From contig JAHLJT010008756.1 of NCBI GenBank assembly GCA_031308135.1, forward strand, positions 63,411,588-63,475,587: a stretch of DNA of 64,000 nucleotides. The letters run 5' to 3'. Below the pieces are notes generated by a model. It ran no database searches. It was not told the origin of the DNA and worked only from the letters and a program-made list of their open reading frames with translations. Numbering within the stretch: the first letter of the stretch is position 1; each line of letters starts with the position of its first letter. Positions 54,626-64,000 of the stretch are shown piece after piece. The position numbers and the translations under genes are program-made. This stretch comes from Acheta domesticus. Its lineage: Eukaryota > Arthropoda > Insecta > Orthoptera > Gryllidae.

Positions 54626-56194
54626 TCAGTGGCGACCCACTGCCATTTTCGGCACAATGCCATTTTCGAGTTAGCTAAACTGGAAATTGGCATTGTGCAC
54701 TGATTCAAAAGTGCATTGCTAAAATTGTTTATAATGACGAGTAGTATGAGTGTCAGTCTGCTATTGGAAGACTCCATTACATGACGATTCATTAGACCAC
54801 TCACGGAGCAGGATGTTCACGGCGCATACGAGGAGGGTTAAAGTAATTCACAACCAAATGGCGTAGAGGAATATTCTCTACATCGTCGATATTGATAGGT
54901 ATAAACTATTAATATCTTCTTTAAAGTACTCCTTGATGTGGATGGTAACAAAGAAAATCAATACCGATGGATTTCTAGAAGTGTGCAAAGTTCTTGCCCC
55001 AATTTTCATGAAATTTTCCGACGCCATATTTTCCATATAAGGTATAGTAATCAATGAGAATTTTTACAAGGTAATTTTCCAGGACTTTATAACCTTCAAT
55101 AATATTTAACTGATGGGTGGGTTTCATATTTTCAGTTTTTTCATATGTATGTCACATTTTTCTCAAAACGCCACGCACTTAGCACACATGATGTGTGAAT
55201 GAATCTGCCTGAAAAATAATTAAGTCTTAACAAAAATAATAAGCTTTGGCTTATTGATTATTGAAATTTTGCAAGATATCGATTTTTTTTTCGTAAATCA
55301 TGTAAATGTTTCTGTAGCAGAGGCTCGGTGTTGCAGAAAAAAATCTGTTCGATACGTTGTAATGTCAGACTATTGTGTTTTGTCAGTATTTCATAAATAT
55401 CGTATTTCGATTGTCATGCAATAGATTATAACGCATCAAATTTCAACGCATTAAGTGGAGAGAAAAGAGTGATCTCAATTACAGTTAGAATGACTAAGGA
55501 AATGCGGTCATCACGAAAAAAAGATGTGAAACTATCCTTCACAAGTTACAAAGAATATTTGAAATACTGTTTAAAATAATTCACCTGAAAGTGACTAGAA
55601 AAACCACCCAAATCAAACAGAGCAGACGAACTACGAACTCCAACACGGCTCCCACCACATACTCACTAATGCTCATCATCATCATCATCTTCACGATCAT
55701 CAATCATTTATTCGATTTTTCGTTTCTGACATAGCGATACGGATACAGCATTTCAAACCTATCCCATTCCAAACGCAACCCACTCTCATTCGTTTCTCTC
55801 CCTTTATTTCTTCAGGTTTCTTTTCTATTTTCACATCCCCATCTATTATACAATCTCTAGCATAACCTTCGATTTCCAGTCCTCTCATTACATGCCTTTC
55901 CTCTCTTCTCTTCTTTCAAGTATTTCTCCTGACATTAAGGAACTATTTTCCTCTTTGCTCCTGCAAATCTTCTTTTGTACAGATTTACCCAGAGATTTTT
56001 TCGCAGCTATTACAAAGACTCCAACCGAAATAGTTCTAAGTTGAAGTACATGTTTTATTAACAACTGCAGTGTTGCTATTACGCCCTAAATAAAGTTTAA
56101 TACGATACACATTCACTGAAATTGTATCCACAATACTACAGTTCTAAACTCTAGATTGATCTTTATACATGTGTGGTAGTCTCGAGGATGAACA
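54626..56194. other. AT-rich spacer
   Basis: Contains a short ATC microsatellite near 55,673-55,690. No gene was recognised. Confidence 0.4.
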
Positions 56195-56450
56195 GGTAAA
56201 GTGTAATGAGAGAGGAGGGGGACAACGATAAAGAAGGAAAGCTCGCATGCGTTCCGTGGCCCCTTAGTTAACGAGCTGTTCCAGTATTCGCTTGCTTGGG
56301 TCGGAGAAACCACGAAAACTACTGATCAGAGCAGTAGGCTGCCTGTGTTCTCCTCCAGACAGTGGTTGAATTCAGGTCTAGCAATAAAGCAAGATTCGAA
56401 AGTTCACCATCGTCGAGAACCTCCCGGTCAACGATACTGCAATAGCAACA
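56195..56450 (-). mobile_element. SINE-A copy, heavily diverged
   Basis: Antisense traces: GTGTAATGAGAGAGGAGG, AAGGAAAGCTCGCATGCG, CGGAGAAACCACGAAAACTA, CTCCTCCAGACAGTGGTTGA, GAACCTCCCGGTCAACGATA. The tail end is lost and the B-box is degraded. One of the oldest copies here. Confidence 0.7.
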
Positions 56451-57671
56451 ATGTTGCCGCAGAGATTTCGCAGCCTGACACAGCTTTCGATGCTTGTAGT
56501 TATAGCGTAATGGGATAGTTCTTATAGTGTGAGAGGCAAAAGGTTTTGTTTTGCGAGTAGAAAAAATTTATAACATGACGCCGATAGGCCGAGACGACAA
56601 ATCCAATGAGGAAAATAAAATTATCTTTACCACGTGTGTGATAAACACATTTTTAGACAGCCTTATTCACATTAATTTTAATTCAAGTATACAATAAAAC
56701 AATTAATGATATCAATGAATGAATGATAATTTTACATAAGGTCAGTAGTCTTTTTCACAATATTTATGTCCATACCTTCATTTTTAAACAGTCATTTTTA
56801 TTCAAAAATGTTCAAAATAAATGTATTAAAATATTTACGTCACATTCAATTTCATAGAGCTTTTTAAGTAAATGTGATGTATATATTTTAATTGATTTAT
56901 TTTAAATGTGATGTGAACGTTTTAAAATAAAAGTGACTGTTGAAAACTGAAGGTATTGACATTAAGTGTTGTGAAAAATATAATAATAATAATAATAATA
57001 ATAATATATAATAATAAACAGACAAAAATATACAAAATAACAAATAGGCCAGTAGTAGTTGGTGCGCTGAGACGAAAGTCTTGTTTTCTTTCTGGTTTTA
57101 TCTGAAAATTTCAGCATTGTCTCACTATCAGCTCTAGTGCTAAGAATTGAACTTTCAGCATTACACGTCCTTTTACTACTGGCTGTTTAAAAAATATTAT
57201 TTTTTTGTCTCACAGAACAAATTAATCAAATTTACACAAAATATAAAGTTAATCCATGATCGTTCAAAGAATAATTCGAGAAGCGTAAGTAGTCCTTGAA
57301 TGCATTAAGTTCGTTAGGCGGTCACCAACTAAGTTATTTGCTGATTAATCTGAAGCGTCCGTGCAGAGCATACGAGTGCCTCTTTCTTACTCGGTGACTC
57401 TTTCGCCATGGAGCTCGATTTGTGTGGACGTTGTGTGTACAGTCAGTGACCCTACGCGAAACTTCATTCAAATGACTGACCACAACTCTGAAAGAGTCAT
57501 AATCATTTTCTTGTGGGCGTTGAGGTCAAGGATGTAACCTCACAAGGTTGTGAACAAAAGTACTGAAAATGTTCAATCTCATTAACGACGATTTGATATA
57601 ATGTAATAGTTTAGCCATCTATTACAAATGAATAGGTAGATAACATGAAGTGACCATTGGTTTATGAACGG
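56451..57671. other. AT-rich spacer with TAA microsatellite
   Basis: TAA repeats at 56,979-57,016. No gene was recognised. The end of this stretch may still belong to the long inverted repeat, whose true outer limit is hidden by the assembly gap. Confidence 0.45.
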
Positions 57672-59643
57672 GTATAGAACTTTATGTAGAAACTTCCAGA
57701 GCGGAATATAGAAAAACAAGTGAAGGTGATCTAAGAGAAAACGAGTATTTCAGGCGAGCATGTGAACGCCGTGGTTAATTAATGGTTGCATGTTACTAGT
57801 CAACGCACAAAATTATAAGGAACACAATAAAGTTTGTTTCAGCTAAATCGGGTCACAGAAACGCATAATATCGCGAGTTTTGTGATCATGACATTGATTT
57901 TAACATGTTACAGAACTAAAACAACAATGGTCGTGACGTCCCTTCAGAAAAGTTTGGATATATTAATAAATTAAACGAAAACTAGTGTGTCTACCGAGAT
58001 TTGGCATATACAAAGTATTCCGTGGAATACGGGCCAAATTATAAACGTGGTGACACAATTTTAGGACGCCGAACATTAATAGATAAACATTATGTTACAT
58101 GAGTTAATTGAGAAATAAACGAGCGATGTTTGTAGGCATGAGACGCACGAAAAAGCATTCTTTTAACAAAATGAAGCGAGAAAAGTGATGTCTAAGAAGT
58201 GGAATGGATACGAAATTTAATTGGGAATTTTACAGTATAATAAGACAATCCAGGAAGTGTTAGAAATTAATAATAAACTATTTTTATAAGTTATAAAGCA
58301 GAAGACAGTAGAGGCGCTATTGTTTTGTTCGGAAAAAAGCTATAAATGCTTTAGGACAACAATGGGAGAGGGACGAGGGAATAGCTTGGTAGCGAGAGGC
58401 AGAATCCGCGTCGCTTGTTGCAAGAATAATTTAAAAAATTTGGATTTGTAATTTTTGATGAAGTGTTCTCTTCTGGACTCGTACTAGTGAACTATTATAA
58501 ACTGTGAGAGGAGTGAATAACTTCGTGGCGAGTTGTACTCCGCGTCACTCGTGATATTATTTTAACACGCGAACTTATAAAATTTCGAGGTGGTGTTGCT
58601 CCTTCGGACTTGTATTCGCAAGGTGGCGGAACTGTATGCCGTGTGAGTGAACTATTTTAGTGGTAATATATAAAGCTATGCCACGCGCGATCCTAATTTT
58701 GAGTTTTGTGAATTTTGAAAGTTTTTCCACTAATGTTTGGAACTGGTGTTACTTCGACCATTGAAAATCGAAGCGGGTGTCGCCGAACGAGGTGTGCCGA
58801 GGTGCAGCAGACTCGAGCGCGTCTTTGCATATCGTCGCCGTGGTCAGTGCCAATTTGGGGGGCACTGGTAATTCGGCGCTAGCAGCAGCAGTGGAGCAGA
58901 GTTCTTACGCATGACGGCGTGAGATCGTGTGTGTGTGGACCTGGTCGCCGCTGGTTAACAACACAAGGGAAGTGGAATATTTTTTTGTTTTGCAACACTC
59001 CAGTGAAGTCAATGACTTTGATTTCTTTGCTCTTGGAAGAATAAATGTTTACAAAGCCAAAAACTGGAAACATTTTGGGGGGATTGCAATGTAATGGGTG
59101 TGGCCACAGTATTGAGCTCATTATTTCGTAATAACATTTGGGTATAATATGTTTATGATTTTTGTGATTTTTATGATATCGTGTTTTGTTGATGTTGTGT
59201 GGTATTGATTCTTTTATGAGGGTATTAATGTTTCTGTTGGTTAAAAGAAAATAAACAAACGAGATTTTGAGTTCTCGTTTTGATGTTACGTAACCGGTGT
59301 TTTTATCACATAGCTAGCTGATCCTGGTCCCTGCATTGGCGTGGCGCTTTGTGTTCTGTAGAGAACAAATCACGGCCCGCCCTGATAAATTTATGTAAAC
59401 AGGAAAACTCCGGATAGTAAAAAGGGGGGGCACAGTGGTGTGCATTGAAGATATTACAGGTGATCAGCAAGGAAGTTTTTCGTGATCAACATAGGAGTTG
59501 AGAGGGGAGATTTTCATTACATTAGTGCCCAGTTCGTAGGGCGTTTTAGTAAATAGGAAAGGGGGGTTTTTTCGTTGCATTGGCGCCTGTTTAGTGGGCG
59601 TGATCGATATCAGTACAAGTGAGAGGGGTTTTTCGTTACAATA
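57672..59643. repeat. Long inverted repeat, left arm
   Basis: 1,972 bp that pair with 61,122-63,252. Landmarks present in both arms as reverse complements include GTATAGAACTTTATGTAGAA, CAGGCGAGCATGTGAACGCC, GTGTCGCCGAACGAGGTGTG (given here as complement), CTGGTCCCTGCATTGGCGTG and GGGGTTTTTCGTTACAATA. Substitutions and small indels are scattered throughout, so this is not a simple assembly mirror. No coding sequence was recognised; open frames in the two arms mirror each other. It may be a foldback-type transposon or an old inverted duplication. Confidence 0.88.
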
Positions 59644-59967
59644 AACTATTGTGGTTACGTGGATTATGAGTTTAATTAGAGTGGGCTTTTTTTATCAGGG
59701 TATTACTTTTATTTTTGTAACGTTATTAACTGAGACGCTTCTACAATGGCCAATGGTAAAACAAGTGATCTCAAATGTGATAAAAACCCAACCGGAAACA
59801 TGGTGTTTCGCTTATTCAAACAATGAAACTCAACTAGAAAATTTCATGATTCATTATTTCATTTATTGGTCCACAAAATTCGCATATTCCTGTACTGTAA
59901 TTGTGTGAACACTATTTGGCCATGGAAGAACAAAAGAGCTTTTAAATTGGAGTGGATGCTTTTTACT

Positions 59968-60340
59968 TTCCCGTATACGTACGTATACACGGAGTGATAT
60001 ACGTAGTATAGGGAAAGTTATGAAATGCTGCGCGGAAAAATGGCCAATTTTCGGCGGAAAAAAATTAATTGCCGGGGCCGTGTGAAAACGAATAAGTGGA
60101 TAAAATCAGTTGCTAAATTAAGAGAAAAAAAATCCCCTAACACGTGGTGTAGCCAGAAACCCTGTTTTCTAGGCCCTTGATACCGAAAAACTCAATTGAA
60201 AGGAAAACGTCCGTCTGTCCGTCCGTCCGTCCGTCCGTCCGTCCGTCCGTTCCGTCCGTCCGTCGTCCGTCCGTCCGTCCGTCCGTCTGTGAACACTGCT
60301 AGCGCCTAAACCATACGTACGATTTCTTCCAAAATGGATT
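59968..60340 (-). repeat. R3-related segment
   Basis: On the minus strand it carries GCTAGCAGTGTTCACAGACG, the GACGGACG array, TTTTTCGGTATCAAGGG, AACAGGGTTTCTGGCTACAC, CGCGCAGCATTTCATAACTT and GTATACGGGAAAGT, in the same order as 39,985-40,247. The left half of the 39.8-kb element is not present. Confidence 0.7.
60211..60290 (+). repeat. CCGT tetranucleotide microsatellite
   Basis: About 80 bp of CCGT units with a few CTGT variants and two slips. It appears to be an expanded version of the GACGGACAGACG stretch in R3. Confidence 0.9.
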
Positions 60341-61121
60341 TTCCCGGTCGATCTGCTTTTAGTCAAAGCTTTGAGATTTTGAAAAAGATTCTTCAAAATT
60401 TGGGGGTACTTTATATGAAGCCCCCCGGGGATTTTCAACATTTTCTCAAAAACGGTTCCAAATTTTTCTTTAAATTTCTTGTATGAATAGAGGAAAATAC
60501 ATTTTAACATGGCATAGGTCCGATTTTCACGTACAGCTCTGAATTTTCGAAAATTGTGAAAGTTTGACTTTTTTTCGGCGTCTTTCCCCAACTACAAAAT
60601 TGAAGATAGAGATTTTTTCTTCAAATAAAAATTTGTTCTGCATATTAAGTTCTTTAATAAAGGTCAGGTAAATGTTTTTCAAAATTTTGGTAGTTTTCGT
60701 GCTATATTCCGTGCAATATGTGCAATTTTAAAAATTACAAAAACAAAATTTCTCAAAAACGGCTCCAAATTTTTCTTTAAACTTTTGGTAGGGATAGTGG
60801 TAAATGTACTCTATCAATGACATAAAAGCCATTTTGGTCTATCGGTTGTTTTTTTCAAAAATTACAAAAATGTAAATTTTTTTTACTTGTCTCTCACGTC
60901 GTTAATATTTACATTGTCTGCAATTTTTTCACATTATTATATTTACGAGTATATATGCTTTAAATAATGTCAAGTAAAGTTTCTCGAAAACACTACCGTT
61001 TTGTGTGAAAAGTTGCTCAAATTTCGGCACTTTCAGAAATGCTCAAACGCCATTTTCTCGTATAAGGCTGCAATTTTTTCTTGAAACATTTGTAACGGAT
61101 AGTGCTAATTCCACTCTTTAG

Positions 61122-63252
61122 TATTGTAACGAAAAACCCCTCTCACTGCTACTGATATCGATCACGCCCACGAAATGGGCGCCAATGCAACGAACCCCCC
61201 CCCTTTCCTATTTACTAAAACGCCCTACGAACTGGCACTAATGTAATGAAAATATCCCCTCTCAACTCCTATTATTGATCACGAAAAACTTCCTTGCTGA
61301 TCACTTGTAATATCTACAATGCACACCACTGTGCCCCCCCTTTACTACCCGGAGTTTTCCTGTTTACTTAAATTTATCAAGGCGGGCCGTGATTTTTTCT
61401 CTACAGAACACAAGCGCCACGCCAATGCAGGGACCAGGATCAGCTAGCTATGTGATAAAAACACCGATTACGTAACATCAAAACGAGAACTCAAAATCTC
61501 GTTTGTTTATTTTCTTTTTAACCAACAGAAACATTAATACCCTCATAAAAGAATCAATACCACACAACATCAACAAAACACGACGTCATAAAAATCACAA
61601 AAATCAATAACATATTATACCCAAACGTTATTACGAAATAATGAGCTCAATACTGTGGCCACACCCATTACATTGCAATCCCCCAAAATGTTTACAGTTT
61701 TGGTCTTGCAAATCATATTATTCCCAAGAGCAAAGAAATCAAAGTCATTGACTTCACTGGAGTGTTGCAAAACAAAAAAATATTCCACTTCCTTTCGTTG
61801 TGACGTAGCAGCGACCGGGTCCACACACAGGATCTCACGCCGTCATGCGTAAGAACTCCGCTCCACTGCTGCCTGCTAGCGCCGAATTACCAGTGCCCCC
61901 CAAATTGGCACTGACCACGGCGACGATATGCAAAGACGCGCTCGAGTCTGCTGCACCTCGGCACACCTCGTTCGGCGACACCCGCTTCGATTTTTCAATG
62001 GTCGAAGTAACACCGGTTCCAAACTATAGTAGAAAAACTTTCAAAATTCACAAAACTCAAAATTATGATCGCGCGTGGCATAGCTTTATATATTACTACT
62101 AAAATAGTTCACATCACACGGCATACAGTTCCGCCAGCTTGCGAATACAAGTCCGAAGGAGCAACACCTTCTCGAAATTTTATAAGTTCGCGTATTAAAA
62201 TACTATCACGAGTGACGCGGAGGTACAACTCGCCACTAAGTTATTCATCCTCTCACAGTTTATAATAGTTCACTAGTACGAGTCCAGAAGAGAACACTTC
62301 ATCAAAAAAATTACAAATCCAAATTTTAAAATTATTCTTGCAAAAAGCGACGCGGATTCTGCCTCTCGCTACCAAGCTATTCACCCGTCTCACCCCCATT
62401 GTTGTCCTAAAGCGTTTATAGTTTTTTTTTTCGAACAAAACAATAGCGCCTCTACTGTCTTCTGCTTTATAACTATATAAAATAGTTTATTATTAATTTC
62501 TAACACTTCCTGGATTGTCTTATTATATTGTAAAATTCCCAATTAAAAATTCGTATCCATTCCACTTCTTAGACATCACTTTTCTCGCTTCACTTTGTTA
62601 AAAGAATGCTTTTTCGTGCGTTCTCATGCCTACAAACATCGTTCGTTTATTTCTCAATTAACTAATGTACATAATGTTTACCTATTAATGTTCGGCGTCC
62701 TAAAATTGTGTCACCACGTTTATAATTTGGCCCGTATTCACGGAATACTTTGGTATATGCCAAATCTCGGTAGACACACTAGTTTTCGTTTAATTTATTA
62801 ATATATCCAAACTTTTCTGACACTTTCACGACCATTGTTGTTTTTGTTCTTTAACATGTTAAAATCAATATCGAATCACAAAACTCGCGATATTAGCGTT
62901 TCTGTGACCCGATTTAGCTGAAACAAACTTTATTGTGTTCCTTATAATTTTGCGCGTTGACTAGTAACACGCAACCATTCATTCACCACGGCGTTCACAT
63001 GCTCGCCTGAAAACATATAAAAGTCAATATCGTGGTCACAAAAACTCGCGATATTAGGCGTTTCTTCTGTGATCGATTTAGTTGAAACAAACTTTATTCT
63101 GTTCCTTATAATTTCGCGTGTTGATTGGTAACCGCGCAACTATTAATTCCCCACTGCGTCACATGTTCGTCCGAAATACTCGTTTTCGCTTAGATCACCT
63201 TCACTTTTTTTTCTAATTCCGCTCTGGAAGTTTCTACATAAAGTTCTATACN
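61122..63252. repeat. Long inverted repeat, right arm (runs into assembly gap)
   Basis: Reverse complement of 57,672-59,643 and about 160 bp longer. A segment around 62,864-63,022 is repeated in tandem at 63,023-63,185: both hold AAAACTCGCGATATTA, GAAACAAACTTTATT and GTTCCTTATAATTT. The left arm has a single copy (about 57,745-57,905). The arm is cut by Ns. Confidence 0.88.
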
Positions 63253-64000
63253 NNNNNNNNNNNNNNNNNNNNNNNNNNNNNNNNNNNNNNNNNNNNNNNN
63301 NNNNNNNNNNNNNNNNNNNNNNNNNNNNNNNNNNNNNNNNNNNNNNNNNNNNNNNNNNNNNNNNNNNNNNNNNNNNNNNNNNNNNNNNNNNNNNNNNNNN
63401 NNNNNNNNNNNNNNNNNNNNNNNNNNNNNNNNNNNNNNNNNNNNNNNNNNNNNNNNNNNNNNNNNNNNNNNNNNNNNNNNNNNNNNNNNNNNNNNNNNNN
63501 NNNNNNNNNNNNNNNNNNNNNNNNNNNNNNNNNNNNNNNNNNNNNNNNNNNNNNNNNNNNNNNNNNNNNNNNNNNNNNNNNNNNNNNNNNNNNNNNNNNN
63601 NNNNNNNNNNNNNNNNNNNNNNNNNNNNNNNNNNNNNNNNNNNNNNNNNNNNNNNNNNNNNNNNNNNNNNNNNNNNNNNNNNNNNNNNNNNNNNNNNNNN
63701 NNNNNNNNNNNNNNNNNNNNNNNNNNNNNNNNNNNNNNNNNNNNNNNNNNNNNNNNNNNNNNNNNNNNNNNNNNNNNNNNNNNNNNNNNNNNNNNNNNNN
63801 NNNNNNNNNNNNNNNNNNNNNNNNNNNNNNNNNNNNNNNNNNNNNNNNNNNNNNNNNNNNNNNNNNNNNNNNNNNNNNNNNNNNNNNNNNNNNNNNNNNN
63901 NNNNNNNNNNNNNNNNNNNNNNNNNNNNNNNNNNNNNNNNNNNNNNNNNNNNNNNNNNNNNNNNNNNNNNNNNNNNNNNNNNNNNNNNNNNNNNNNNNNN
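63253..64000. other. Assembly gap
   Basis: 748 Ns. The gap starts while the right arm still matches the left arm, so the outer end of the inverted repeat is unknown. Confidence 1.

Larger units (their letters stand above)
59644..61121. other. Spacer of the long inverted repeat
   Basis: Holds an R3-related segment (59,968-60,340, minus), a CCGT microsatellite, and three degenerate direct repeats spaced about 300 bp (near 60,441, 60,752 and 61,053). The repeats share TTTCTCAAAAACGGYTCCAA and TTTTTCTTTAAA, followed by GGATAGTG or a similar motif. No coding frame is convincing. Confidence 0.6.

Noticed and set aside
61655..62102. Short protein frames in the right arm of the inverted repeat
   Set aside because: The left arm holds mirrored but altered frames with no conservation of reading frame and no recognised domain.
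57672..63252. Inverted repeat as a pure assembly artefact
   Set aside because: The arms differ by many scattered substitutions and indels and by a one-sided tandem duplication, which a mirrored assembly error would not produce.
1..64000. CRISPR arrays, phage, bacterial operons or plasmid features
   Set aside because: No repeat-spacer arrays, ribosome-binding sites or clustered prokaryotic frames; everything recognisable is eukaryotic.

Overview
This window is eukaryotic, repeat-rich, largely non-coding DNA, most probably from an arthropod and plausibly an insect with a large genome. The evidence is an AT-rich background without dense coding, many tRNA-derived SINEs, 5'-truncated LINEs with target-site duplications, hAT- and Harbinger-like MITEs, microsatellites and GC-rich CpG-rich patches. 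I cannot name the species. There are no bacterial operons, CRISPR arrays or phage modules. Most open frames over 60 codons are chance frames or by-products of low-complexity repeats.

Layout. 1-4 kb: a GC-rich SINE (called SINE-A here), LINE 3' fragments, a second tRNA-like SINE (SINE-B), TAA microsatellites and a 68-bp x 3 minisatellite. 4-11 kb: a 667-bp element with terminal inverted repeats, CT/CA microsatellites, a CpG patch, a 348-bp hAT MITE, a hammerhead-ribozyme-like motif and a decayed copy of a multicopy protein-coding repeat family. 11-27 kb: many SINE-A copies, one inserted into another, and a 427-bp inverted-repeat element with two hammerhead-like cores. 27-31.5 kb: the only plausible host gene, a THAP-domain gene or young pseudogene on the + strand. 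It has a CpG-rich upstream region, a tandemly duplicated exon and intron, and a long AT-rich 3' region holding a hAT MITE. 31.5-50 kb: AT-rich spacer broken by GC-rich low-complexity blocks (38.1-38.8, 42.5-43.4, 46.1-46.8 kb) and further repeats. 50-57 kb: three LINE 3' fragments, two with clear target-site duplications, and more SINE-A. 57.7-63.25 kb: a long inverted repeat with arms of about 2 kb and a 1.5-kb spacer. The assembly gap (63,253-64,000) begins within its right arm.

How it fits together. The window is mainly a record of retrotransposition: SINE-A and LINE copies carry imperfect 11-17 bp target-site duplications and are often 5'-truncated. DNA-transposon MITEs with 8-bp or 3-bp duplications lie over this. 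The THAP locus may itself descend from a transposon-type DNA-binding domain. The most unusual items are the repeated hammerhead-like cores, the long inverted repeat, the THAP exon duplication and a SINE flanked by an unusually long 59-bp direct repeat.
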